A stretch of 64,000 nucleotides of DNA, taken from contig NZ_BQHI01000006.1 of assembly GCF_021603585.1 (NCBI RefSeq), forward strand, positions 1-64,000, read 5' to 3'. Origin of the DNA: Pseudomonas sputi. GTDB taxonomy: Bacteria; Pseudomonadota; Gammaproteobacteria; Pseudomonadales; Pseudomonadaceae. Both the position numbers and the translations under genes were made by a program. The notes under the pieces were generated by a model. That model had not been told where the DNA came from, searched no databases, and saw nothing but the letters and a program-made list of their open reading frames with translations. Positions 45,337-53,372 of the stretch are shown here, one piece after another; position 1 is the first letter of the stretch; the number at the start of each line of letters is the position of its first letter.

Positions 45337-47280
45337 TCAGGCGCCGTCGAGCGTGCGACGGACTTTGTCGAGTAGTTCGCGGATCTGGAACGGCTTGACC
45401 AGCATCTCCATGCCGGCCCCGAGGAACACCTGCCGGTTGATCGCGGTTTCCGCGTAACCGGTCATGAACAGGATCGGCAGCGCTTCGCGCCAGCCCCGCG
45501 CAACGTCCGCCAGTTCACGGCCGGTCATGCGTGGCAGGCCGACGTCGGTCAGCAGCAGGTCGATCGACGAGTCGTTCTGCAAACGCTCCAGCGCCGTTTC
45601 GATATCGGCGGCCTGGGTGCAGCGGTAACCGGCGTCTTCCAGCACTTCGGTGACGAACAGGCGCACCGCCGGCATGTCTTCGACGATCAACACATGTTCG
45701 CCCGAGCCTTGCGGATCAATGGTCACCGGGGCCACATCGACAGCGGTCGGATCGCTGGTGGCCGGCAGCATGATCGTCACTTCGGTGCCGCGTCGCGCCA
45801 CGCTGCGGATGTGCGCATCGCCACCGGATTGACGGGCGAAACCGTAGATCGTCGACAGCCCCAGCCCGGTGCCCTGGCCCAGCGGTTTGGTGGTGAAAAA
45901 CGGCTCGAACACCTTATCGATGACGCTGTGCTCGATGCCGGTACCGTCATCGCGCACCGATAGCGCCACATAGGAACCATCGGCGAGGTTCGGGTCGCCG
46001 TGGGAATACGCCGCGTACGTGCTGACCCAGATATTGCCGCCCCGTGGCAATGCGTCCCGGGCATTGATCACCAGGTTGAGCACTGCGCTTTCCAGCTGGA
46101 TCGGATCGACCAGCGCGATGGCCGGTTTGGTGGTCATCTCGAGCTTGAGGGCGATGCGTTCGCCGATGGTGCGCACCAGCAATTCTTCGAGCGAGCGCAC
46201 ATGCTTGTTGATGTCTACCGGACGGGTGTCGAGCGGTTGCTGACGGGCAAAAGCGAGCAGGCGATGGGTGAGCGAGGCCGCGCTCATCGCCGAGTTCAGC
46301 GCCGCTTCGGCGTAGAACTGGACCTTGTCCGGGCGGGCATCGGCCATGCGTTTCTGGATCAGTTCGAGGCTGGTGATGATCCCGGTCAGCAGGTTGTTGA
46401 AGTCATGGGCGATGCCGCCGGTGAGTTTGCCCAGCGCATCCATTTTCTGCACTTGCAGCAGTTGCGATTCGGCACGCACCCGGTCGGCGACTTCCTTGGC
46501 CAGTTGCGTGGTGGTGTCGTCCAGCCGCGCCAGGTGCGAGCGTTCGCGTTGACGGTGTTCGGTGACGTCTTCGACGAACACCAGGCTCAGCTTCGGGGTG
46601 CGGTAGGGTGAAATCTGCCACTCGGTTTCGCGGATTTCGCCCTGCACGCGCATGTTCAGCGTGCCTTTCCAGCGCTCGCCATCCACCAGGCGCAGGCGCA
46701 ATTCCTGAAGAATCGCACCTTGGTCGTCAGCGAAACACGCGCTGAGGGTCTGGGCGTCGCGGTTGTCCTGGATCAGTTGGGAGAAGGCGTGATTGCATTC
46801 GTGGACCTTGAGGTCGGCGTCGAGTACCGCGATGGGCGCCGAGACATTGACGAAGATCTCGCGAAAGCGCGCCTCGCTTTCACGCAAGGCGTTTTCCGTG
46901 TCGCGCACCCGCAGCAGGGTGCGCAGCGTGGCCAGCAATACGTCCGGGTCCACCGGGTGAATCAGGTAGGCATCGGCACCGGCATCAAGTCCGGTGATGA
47001 TGTCGCCGGTCTGGATCGACGCAGCCGACACGTGGATCACCGGGAGCAGGGCGGTGCGGGAGTCGGCGCGCAGTTCGCGAACGATGTCGAAGCCGCTCAT
47101 GTCCGGCAGATTGACGTCGAGAATCAACGCGTCGAGCTTCTCACTGGCGATCAATGCCAGGCCTTCGCCACCGGTACCGGCCTCTAACACCTCATAGCCG
47201 TGGCGTTCCAGCCGCCGGCGCAAGGCGTAACGGGTGGCGACGTTGTCGTCGACAATCAACAGACGGATGTCATGTTTCAT
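45337..47280 (-). CDS. Hybrid histidine kinase/response regulator (REC-PAS-HK-REC), end of stressosome operon
   Basis: ATG 47280 is chosen because AGGAG lies 7 bases upstream; the GTG at 47286 is too close to it. The 647-residue protein contains an N-terminal receiver (LLIVDDNVATR, phospho-Asp in ALILDVNLPDM). In that receiver, the usual Lys before Pro is His (YLIHPVDP). It continues with a PAS domain, HisKA (GGIAHDFNNLL), HATPase (GTGLGLSTIYGF) and a second receiver (VLIVEDMPAVR, LLLTDVGLP, normal VKPF). No DNA-binding domain is present. It overlaps the upstream kinase gene by 11 bases and is the distal gene of the RsbRST module. Confidence 0.92.
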   Translation of the reverse strand: MKHDIRLLIVDDNVATRYALRRRLERHGYEVLEAGTGGEGLALIASEKLDALILDVNLPDMSGFDIVRELRADSRTALLPVIHVSAASIQTGDIITGLDAGADAYLIHPVDPDVLLATLRTLLRVRDTENALRESEARFREIFVNVSAPIAVLDADLKVHECNHAFSQLIQDNRDAQTLSACFADDQGAILQELRLRLVDGERWKGTLNMRVQGEIRETEWQISPYRTPKLSLVFVEDVTEHRQRERSHLARLDDTTTQLAKEVADRVRAESQLLQVQKMDALGKLTGGIAHDFNNLLTGIITSLELIQKRMADARPDKVQFYAEAALNSAMSAASLTHRLLAFARQQPLDTRPVDINKHVRSLEELLVRTIGERIALKLEMTTKPAIALVDPIQLESAVLNLVINARDALPRGGNIWVSTYAAYSHGDPNLADGSYVALSVRDDGTGIEHSVIDKVFEPFFTTKPLGQGTGLGLSTIYGFARQSGGDAHIRSVARRGTEVTIMLPATSDPTAVDVAPVTIDPQGSGEHVLIVEDMPAVRLFVTEVLEDAGYRCTQAADIETALERLQNDSSIDLLLTDVGLPRMTGRELADVARGWREALPILFMTGYAETAINRQVFLGAGMEMLVKPFQIRELLDKVRRTLDGA

Positions 47281-48145
47281 CGACACTCTCCTGGGCGATC
47301 GCCAATGGAATGATCACGAAAAAGCACGAACCCACGCTCGGGGTACTCTGGACGCCGACCTCGCCACCGAGCAGTTCGGCGAAGCGTTTGCACAGGGACA
47401 ATCCAAGCCCGGTGCCGCGCAGGCGTTTTTGCAAAGGAGAGTCAACCTGTGAAAAGTCCTCGAACAACGTGCCGTGCAGTTCGGGGGCGATGCCGATGCC
47501 GGTGTCGCTGACGGCGAACCGCACCTTGTCCTCACCTTCAAGGCGCGCCGAGATCCGGACTTCGCCACGGGTGGTGAATTTCAGCGAGTTGGAAATGAAG
47601 TTGCGCAGGATCTGCGCCAGCTTCTTGTCGTCGGTGTAGAGACGCGGCAGGCCCACCGGTTCTTCGAAAATCAAGTCCACCGCCGTGGCGTCGACAATCG
47701 GCCGGAACATCCCGCGCAGCGCCGCAAACAGGTCGAACATGTCGAACCACGCCGCAGAAATGCTGATGCGCCCGGCCTCGATCTTCGCCAGGTCGAGCAG
47801 GTCATCGACCATGTCGCTGAGCTCCCGGGCGGCGCTGCTGACGAAGGCCACCTGCTTGTGCTGCTCGGGGCTCAGCGGGCCGTCGAGTTCGTCGGCCAAT
47901 AGGCTGTTGATGCTCAGGATCGAGCCCAGCGGTGTGCGGAATTCGTGGCTCATGTACGACAGGAAACGGCTTTTCAGGTCGGATGCCTGACGCAGTTGTT
48001 CGGCCTGGGTGTCGAGTTCGGCGTACAGCGCCAGCACGCCCTGATTGGTTTCGTCGAGCTCTTCGCGCAGTGCCGCGGTTTCGCTTTGCAACTGGGCGAT
48101 CAGCGCTGCCTGCTCGGTGCTGTTCAAGATTGGGGACTCAGCCAT
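47270..48145 (-). CDS. Soluble sensor histidine kinase of the stressosome operon
   Basis: ATG 48145, 6 bases after GGAGG, gives 291 residues. An N-terminal coiled coil (about residues 10-50) leads to HisKA with FLSYMSHEFRTPLGS (phospho-His) and an HATPase domain (N-box NFISNSLKF, DTGIGIAP, GTGLGLSLCKRF). There is no membrane helix and no input domain other than the coiled coil, so the input probably comes from the partner proteins encoded upstream. It overlaps its neighbours on both sides (8 and 11 bases). Confidence 0.9.
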   Translation of the reverse strand: MAESPILNSTEQAALIAQLQSETAALREELDETNQGVLALYAELDTQAEQLRQASDLKSRFLSYMSHEFRTPLGSILSINSLLADELDGPLSPEQHKQVAFVSSAARELSDMVDDLLDLAKIEAGRISISAAWFDMFDLFAALRGMFRPIVDATAVDLIFEEPVGLPRLYTDDKKLAQILRNFISNSLKFTTRGEVRISARLEGEDKVRFAVSDTGIGIAPELHGTLFEDFSQVDSPLQKRLRGTGLGLSLCKRFAELLGGEVGVQSTPSVGSCFFVIIPLAIAQESVDET

Positions 48146-49154
48146 GGGCGGCCTCCAGGGCAACCACCAGCACGGTGACATCGTCGCGGCCGCGACAGAA
48201 GTCACGGTGCAGGACGGTGGCTATCACGGCGGGATGGCGATGCACCAGACCGGGGTAGTCTTGAAGGTTCCAACGGGACTGCAAGCCATCGCTGTACATG
48301 ATCAATAGATGTCCGTTCACGTGAGCATAGTCAAAGGGCTGGGCTTTTCTGTATTGGCCACCGACGATGCCCGGATGCGAGGCCAGTCCGCGCGACTTGT
48401 CGGAAGCGATCAGGCTGGCACCGATGTTGCCGACACCGGTGAACGACAGACTGGCACGGCCGGCGTGAAACTGCGCGAATGCCACTGCGCCGCCCCGGCT
48501 CCCGATCATCTCGCGGTGCATGTCTTCCATCAGCAGCGTCGGCGCACCGAACGGATTCAGCGCGAAGGCCTTTTCTCCGCCGCGAGCCGCACGCTCAGCG
48601 TCCTCGCCATGGCCCAGTCCGTCGACTATCAGAGCGCTGACATCGGCGCCATGCGTCGCCAGATGCCAGACATCGCCGCAGGCCGGATCGTTGTGCAGCG
48701 AGTGCTGGCTGACACCATAGGGCATATCCATTTGCCGGTCGCTGCGCGGGTATAAACGAGCCAGCAGAACCGCGCCACGATGGTCGGCAAAAACATCAAA
48801 GACATCGGCCTGGCGTGCCACGGCGCCCAGGCCGATGCCCTGAGTACCGCCGGTGGAAAAGCCATCGGCCATGCACGCATCCAGATCAAAGCCCTGGGCA
48901 CGGTCGACCGCAATCAGCTCGATGCCGGCATCGCCCTGACGGGGCAACAGGCGCAGGTGAAGTTCGCCGTGGCCGGCATGTTTGAGCACATTGCTCGCCA
49001 GTTCCGTGGCCACCAGCGCCACACGGCCGGCATCGCTTTCGCCAAAACCGTGCTGCTCGGCCAGACGCTGGGCTGTACGCCGGGCATGGCCGATCTGGCT
49101 GCTGTCCTCGATCACCAACACCTGGGTCAATGTCCCGCTGATGTTCATGTCCAT
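48138..49154 (-). CDS. Fused anti-sigma-type ATPase and SpoIIE/PP2C phosphatase (RsbX/RsbU-like)
   Basis: A 338-residue protein with two parts. Residues 10-135 form an HATPase of the RsbW/RsbT type (VATELASNVLKHAG N-box, GGTQGIGLGAVAR lid). Residues 145-335 are a SpoIIE/PP2C-type phosphatase, with the metal-binding Asp in ALIVDGLGHGEDA and the end motifs MYSDGLQSRW and GRDDVTVLVV. Such phosphatases dephosphorylate RsbS or RsbR (the RsbX role) or an STAS antagonist. The fusion to an ATPase may let it sense the same partners as RsbT. It overlaps rsbT by 10 bases. Confidence 0.88.
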   Translation of the reverse strand: MDMNISGTLTQVLVIEDSSQIGHARRTAQRLAEQHGFGESDAGRVALVATELASNVLKHAGHGELHLRLLPRQGDAGIELIAVDRAQGFDLDACMADGFSTGGTQGIGLGAVARQADVFDVFADHRGAVLLARLYPRSDRQMDMPYGVSQHSLHNDPACGDVWHLATHGADVSALIVDGLGHGEDAERAARGGEKAFALNPFGAPTLLMEDMHREMIGSRGGAVAFAQFHAGRASLSFTGVGNIGASLIASDKSRGLASHPGIVGGQYRKAQPFDYAHVNGHLLIMYSDGLQSRWNLQDYPGLVHRHPAVIATVLHRDFCRGRDDVTVLVVALEAAHG

Positions 49155-49549
49155 CGGGTGATCGTTATGCGAGTGCCTTTGCCGGGCTCGGTGTCCAGTT
49201 CGAATTCGTCCACCAGGCGCTTGGCCCCGGTCAGGCCCAGGCCCAGACCGCTGCCGGAGGTCCAGCCGTCGGTCATCGCCAGTTTGATGTCGGGAATACC
49301 CGGGCCTTCATCGCGAAAAGTCAGGCGCAGGCCGACCTTGTGGTTGTCATCGAGGATCTGCCAGTCCATGTCACCGCCACCGCCATACACCATGGTGTTG
49401 CGCGCCAGCTCGCTGACGGCGGTCACCAGTTTGGTCAGGTCGATCAGGCGCATGCCGCATTCGGTGGCCAGTTTGCGCGCCTGTTGCCGGGCGAGCACCA
49501 CGTCCTGCTCGATATTGATCGGTTGGGTACCGCTGCTGCGCACGGTCAT
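49145..49549 (-). CDS. rsbT: RsbT-like serine kinase / switch protein
   Basis: A 134-residue GHKL kinase: N-box ELARNTMVYGGGG (about residue 47), G1 box RDEGPGIPD and G2 box GSGLGLGLTGAKRLVDEF. RsbT binds the RsbR-RsbS stressosome, phosphorylates both STAS proteins under stress and is then released to act on a downstream target. The start overlaps the rsbS stop by 4 bases (ATGA). There is no sigma-B gene nearby, as expected for a pseudomonad. Confidence 0.9.
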   Translation of the reverse strand: MTVRSSGTQPINIEQDVVLARQQARKLATECGMRLIDLTKLVTAVSELARNTMVYGGGGDMDWQILDDNHKVGLRLTFRDEGPGIPDIKLAMTDGWTSGSGLGLGLTGAKRLVDEFELDTEPGKGTRITITRWT

Positions 49550-49908
49550 TGCTGGCGTACTCGTTCCTGCAGCAGTTTCATGCCGCGCTCGACGTTCAGC
49601 GCGGTGCTGACGCCTGGCAGGTACAGACCGAGCTCCACCAGGGTAATGGCAACCGCCGGCTGCATGCCGACGAGCATGGTTTCGGCATCCATGATTTTCG
49701 ACAGGCCGGAAATGGTGCCGATCATCCGGCCAATGAACGAATCGACCATGTCCAGCGCCGAGATGTCGATCAGCACCCCGCGCGCGGAGGTCTTGCTGAT
49801 GCGCTCGGACAGGTCGTCCTGCAAGGCAAGGGCGAGTTGGTCGTGCATGTCGACCTGGATGGTCACCAGCAGGTACTCACCCATCTGAAGAATCGGGATA
49901 CGTTCCAT
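49546..49908 (-). CDS. rsbS: RsbS-like STAS antagonist
   Basis: A single-domain STAS protein of 120 residues. The phosphorylation segment SALDMVDSFIGRMI places the acceptor Ser at residue 57, equivalent to Ser59 of Bacillus RsbS. It forms the stressosome core with RsbR and sequesters RsbT until phosphorylated. It sits 3 bases after rsbR and overlaps rsbT, the usual R-S-T order. Confidence 0.92.
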   Translation of the reverse strand: MERIPILQMGEYLLVTIQVDMHDQLALALQDDLSERISKTSARGVLIDISALDMVDSFIGRMIGTISGLSKIMDAETMLVGMQPAVAITLVELGLYLPGVSTALNVERGMKLLQERVRQQ

Positions 49909-49911
49909 TGT

Positions 49912-50763
49912 TCAGACCGTCTTGCTGAGGGTGATGCCCAGACGGGTCAGGGCCAGCTTCAGTGCGTCGGCCAGATTGGCTTTGGTGACCACGCCTTGCA
50001 GGTCGAGGCCCAGATGCACGATGGTCTGGGCAATCTGCGGACGCACGCCGCTGATGATGCAGTCGGCGCCCATCAGACGGATCGCGGTCACGGTCTTGAG
50101 CAGGTGTTGGGCGACCAGCGTGTCGACGGTCGGCACGCCGGTGATGTCGATGATGGCGATTTCCGAGCCGGTGTCGACGATGCGTTGCAGCAGCGATTCC
50201 ATGACCACTTGGGTGCGTTGTGAATCGAGGGTGCCGATCATCGGCAGTGCAAGCACGCCATCCCACAGCTTGACCACCGGGGTGGACAGCTCCAGCAATT
50301 CTTCCTGCTGGCGCTTGATCACTGCTTCACGGGATTTCTGGAACGTGCGAATGGTGTACAGACCGAAGGCATCGAACAGCTCGGAGACTTCCCACAGCTG
50401 TTCGGCGAGCAGAGCGGGCTGATCCTGATAATGGTTTTGCAGCAAGGCGAACAGCGGGCCCTTGAGCGAGAAAATGAAGCTGGCGGTCTGCTGCGAATCC
50501 TGACCGAGCTGGGCGCGGCTATGGGAGAGTTTTTCGAGGAACTGGCGCATGCCTTCCCAGCCCGGCGCGGCGATGTTGGTGCCGCTGTCGTTTTCCAGGC
50601 CACTGACCACCAGTTGCAGGAATTCGCCGGTCTGTTGGTGTATGTCGTGTTCTTTGAGGTTGCGGGTAGCGCCGGTGGTTTGAAGCCCGTTGATCCATTC
50701 GCCCAGCAGTTGAACCTGATTGTTTTTAATCGCATCGAGTGTGCTGTTCTGCAGTGCTGCCAT
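49912..50763 (-). CDS. rsbR: RsbR-like stressosome sensor (RsbRD/STAS)
   Basis: ATG 50763 is chosen because upstream in-frame codons have no ribosome site. The 283-residue protein has an all-helical N-terminal sensor (residues 1-155, RsbRD_N-like rather than the globin fold of RsbRA). A linker helix leads to a STAS domain (about 165-280) with DITGVPTVDTLVAQHLL and SGVRPQIAQTIVHLGL. These carry the conserved threonines phosphorylated by RsbT in Bacillus. It is the first gene of the six-gene module, and the signal is unknown. Confidence 0.9.
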   Translation of the reverse strand: MAALQNSTLDAIKNNQVQLLGEWINGLQTTGATRNLKEHDIHQQTGEFLQLVVSGLENDSGTNIAAPGWEGMRQFLEKLSHSRAQLGQDSQQTASFIFSLKGPLFALLQNHYQDQPALLAEQLWEVSELFDAFGLYTIRTFQKSREAVIKRQQEELLELSTPVVKLWDGVLALPMIGTLDSQRTQVVMESLLQRIVDTGSEIAIIDITGVPTVDTLVAQHLLKTVTAIRLMGADCIISGVRPQIAQTIVHLGLDLQGVVTKANLADALKLALTRLGITLSKTV

Positions 50764-50956
50764 GTGCCTGTTGCTCCATTGCGAATTGGGGGCCGGTTCT
50801 TCGGAAAATGACCGGCGCGAAGTGAATGACCCTGGCCGTTCGAAATAGTTGTTCGTTCCCGCGAGGATATTCTTGATCTGCCGCAAGCAACGCACCGGTA
50901 ACTCTAGTCGGCGTGGCCGGGAGTGCTGTTTTGTGCCTGCAACAAAGCCCCAACGC

Positions 50957-50987
50957 AAAGAGGCCGCGTCCAATGGAGGCGGCCTCT
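50957..50987 (-). terminator. Hairpin downstream of the DUF4142 gene
   Basis: A perfect 10-bp inverted repeat (AAGAGGCCGC/GCGGCCTCTT) with an 11-base loop lies 15 bases beyond the DUF4142 stop. The T run after it is weak on the minus strand, so termination efficiency is uncertain. Confidence 0.7.
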
Positions 50988-51002
50988 TGGCGTACCTGGC
51001 GG

Positions 51003-51524
51003 TTACTTGCTGGGGTGTTTGGCCTGCAGCTCTTTGGCGGCGGCCAAGTGTTTTTCCAGACCCGGCAACATTTTCTGTGCAAAGGCTTTGAGTTCGGTGG
51101 CGCCTTTGACTTTGTCGTCGGTCACGGTGTTGGCTTGCTTCTTGAACAGCTCGATGGTGTCTTCGTGAGCCTTGACCTGATTGTTGGCATAGGCGGCATC
51201 GAAGGACTCATCGCGCATGTCGAGGATTTTCTCCTTGGCCTGCTTGATCAGCGTCGTGGTGTCCGGTACCTCGATGTCATTGGCCTTGGCAATTGTGGCC
51301 AGTTCATCGTTGGTCTTGCCATGGTCGGTGATCATCATGTTGGCGAACGCCTTGATATCGGCCGATTGGCTCTTCTCCAATGCCAGACGGCTGGTTTCGA
51401 TTTCGGCGATGCCGCCGGCCGCTGCGTTATCGACGAAGTCGTTGTCGGTAGCGGCGAAGGCCGAGCCGATGCCCGTGCTCAGGGCGACAGCCAGAAAAAG
51501 GTGACGCAGTTTGAATCCGTCCAT
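51003..51524 (-). CDS. DUF4142 periplasmic protein
   Basis: ATG 51524 with a GGAG ribosome site 8 bases upstream. The 173-residue protein has a Sec signal ending SAFAA and a four-helix, ferritin-like bundle rich in Lys, Glu and His (ADIKAFANMMITDHGKTND, AHEDTIELFKKQ). This is the DUF4142 pattern, with possible metal-binding His/Glu residues. Family members are often stress-induced in Pseudomonas. It is a single-gene unit between the stressosome module and a plus-strand pair of small genes. Confidence 0.88.
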   Translation of the reverse strand: MDGFKLRHLFLAVALSTGIGSAFAATDNDFVDNAAAGGIAEIETSRLALEKSQSADIKAFANMMITDHGKTNDELATIAKANDIEVPDTTTLIKQAKEKILDMRDESFDAAYANNQVKAHEDTIELFKKQANTVTDDKVKGATELKAFAQKMLPGLEKHLAAAKELQAKHPSK

Positions 51525-51729
51525 TGGTGTTTCTCCACGCAGGTTTTTGTGAGCGTTATTCAATGGAGGGAGTTCGCCGACCAAAGGTTTTATCGCATTT
51601 GCGAAAGGGCGACGAACGGACACCGCTGGTCTGACAGGTGGTCGACAGAAGTGGCCAACCGAGGCCATTCTGATACCTGGCCAGCGCAATCGGTCGCGTT
51701 GGCTGCCGATCAACTGACGGAGGTGTTCC

Positions 51730-51972
51730 ATGCCGGTGACCCATGATCTGTTACAGGACTTGAAACTTACAAAGGAAGAGATCCAGCAACGACGCACCGC
51801 GGATCCACATCTGGATGCACTGATCAACAAGTATTCCCAGGCGGACGCTGAAGTCGTCAAGGCCGAGACGGCGACTTCGGATGCGCCCAGTGACGACACA
51901 TTGAAGAAACTCAAAGAGAAACGCCTGCAGGTCAAAGACAAGATCGTCGAGCAGTTGCAGGCCCGATCCTGA
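51730..51972 (+). CDS. DUF465 (YdcH-like) small protein
   Basis: An 80-residue, highly charged helical protein with a strong GGAGG ribosome site. The C-terminal half (LKKLKEKRLQVKDKIVEQL) has the coiled-coil pattern of DUF465, and the N-terminal half (RRTADPHLDALINKYSQADAEV) fits the same family. It is cytoplasmic with no known function. It is followed by another small gene on the same strand. Confidence 0.85.
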   Translation: MPVTHDLLQDLKLTKEEIQQRRTADPHLDALINKYSQADAEVVKAETATSDAPSDDTLKKLKEKRLQVKDKIVEQLQARS

Positions 51973-52081
51973 CCGTCAGTCGCGCCGCCGGCCTGCGGTG
52001 GTGAATTGACTGGAACGACAGCCCCGACCGGCACCTCGAATGTTCAGAGTCTTCATCCATCGATGCTCTGCGAGGTGCCTT

Positions 52082-52249
52082 ATGAACAAGCCAAAGTTTC
52101 CCAGTGAAGAGCAGGGCGCATTTGACCCGGTTCCCACGCATCCCGAGCCGAACAGTCCGGCGCATACCGTGGGTAATCCTGAAGAACGCGAGAGCGAAGA
52201 AGTGCCGGAGGACGAAGACCCGGACAAGTTCGATCGATCCAGCAACTGA
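52082..52249 (+). CDS. Small acidic hypothetical protein
   Basis: Start at ATG 52082 with GAGGTG about 6 bases upstream; an ATG at 52040 has no ribosome site. The 55-residue product is strongly acidic toward the C-terminus (EERESEEVPEDEDPDKF), has no membrane segment and is probably disordered. Short proteins with this composition are found in many Pseudomonas. The function is unknown. Confidence 0.6.
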   Translation: MNKPKFPSEEQGAFDPVPTHPEPNSPAHTVGNPEERESEEVPEDEDPDKFDRSSN

Positions 52250-52295
52250 CAATTCGCTATCGCTGGCAGGTCGACTCAATTCAAACTCCAAGGTC

Positions 52296-53372
52296 TTACT
52301 TCAGGGCGGCCTCCAACGGCATCCGTGCCATGTGCGTCGCCTTCAGCGAGCCGAAATACAACCAGTCGCCATACTCGCGCACCGTGGTGATCGGCGAGTA
52401 ATTGCCGGCGCTGGCATCCTGCAGATTGGCAATCACCTTGCCGTCCAGATCCAGCCCCAGCACGAACCCGCGTTTCTCTACCGGTTTGGGCAGCACGGTC
52501 ATCGCCCGCACGATCATTTTGCGTACGAACGGGTGTCCAGCGGTGCGGTCGAGCAGCGGATTGCGTGGCGTGTACAACGCTACCCAGAAGCGATCCCGAC
52601 CATTGAACGCCAGGTTGTCCGGCAGCCCCGGCAGGTTGTCGATGAACAGATCGTGAGTGCCGGCCTTGGGCCCGGTCAGCCAATAGCGGCTGATGCGGTA
52701 GGCGCCGGTTTCGTTGACCAGCACATAGGCGTCCTCAGGGCCAAGGGTCACGCCGTTGGCGAACTCCAGCTTGTCCAGCAATACGCTGGTTTTTCCGGTC
52801 TGGAAGTCGTAACGCAGCAGGCGTCCGTCGCCGCCATGCTCGATGATCGCTTCGCCATCGTGGCCGTAACCCCAGCGACTGGAGGCATCGCTGAAGTAGG
52901 CGTAATGCCCGGACTTGTCGATGGCTACGTCATCGGTAAACCCGAACGGCAGGCCATTGGCTTCGGTGGTCAGCGCCACCAGTCGCCCCTGTGCGTCGAG
53001 AGACAACAAGCCCTTGACCGCGTCGGCGATCACCAGCAAACCGTTGGGATGTCGCGCCAGCCCCAGCGGCCGGCCGCCGGTATCGGCCAGCACCGTGCGC
53101 TGCTGGCCGTCGAGGCTGGTGCGCAGCAGACGTCCGTCGTGCAGGCCGGTGATCAGAAAGTCGTTTTCCAGCAGCAGTGCTTCCGGGCCTTCGATATCGC
53201 TCGGCCCGACCTGCGCCGCGCCCTTGAGTCGCTGGTTGTCAGCGTACTGGCCTTCGGTCAGCGAGGGCGCCGGTTGCGGCGTCCAGGCCACGGGCTCGAC
53301 CTTGGTCGGCATCACCAGCAAAAAGGCCAGAAGCCCGACAACCGGCAGCAACACCAGATAACGCCATCTCAC
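52296..53372 (-). CDS. SMP-30/strictosidine-synthase-like membrane-anchored beta-propeller protein
   Basis: GTG 53372 shares bases with the stop of the upstream desaturase gene (GTGA), so translation is coupled. The 358-residue protein has one N-terminal membrane anchor (YLVLLPVVGLLAFLLVM) and a six-bladed propeller with SMP-30/strictosidine-synthase signatures: GRPLGLARHPNGLLVIADA, FTDDVAIDKSGHYAYFSDAS, LEFANGVTLGPEDAYVLVNET and LPGLPDNLAFNGRDRFWVALY. This resembles the animal APMAP/strictosidine-synthase-like hydrolases, most likely lactonases or esterases. The anchor places the propeller in the periplasm. The substrate is unknown. Confidence 0.85.
   Translation of the reverse strand: MRWRYLVLLPVVGLLAFLLVMPTKVEPVAWTPQPAPSLTEGQYADNQRLKGAAQVGPSDIEGPEALLLENDFLITGLHDGRLLRTSLDGQQRTVLADTGGRPLGLARHPNGLLVIADAVKGLLSLDAQGRLVALTTEANGLPFGFTDDVAIDKSGHYAYFSDASSRWGYGHDGEAIIEHGGDGRLLRYDFQTGKTSVLLDKLEFANGVTLGPEDAYVLVNETGAYRISRYWLTGPKAGTHDLFIDNLPGLPDNLAFNGRDRFWVALYTPRNPLLDRTAGHPFVRKMIVRAMTVLPKPVEKRGFVLGLDLDGKVIANLQDASAGNYSPITTVREYGDWLYFGSLKATHMARMPLEAALK

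Noticed and set aside
51525-51729. Possible extension of the DUF4142 gene upstream to 52034
   Set aside because: The added residues are not conserved-looking and the GGAG site sits right before ATG 51524.
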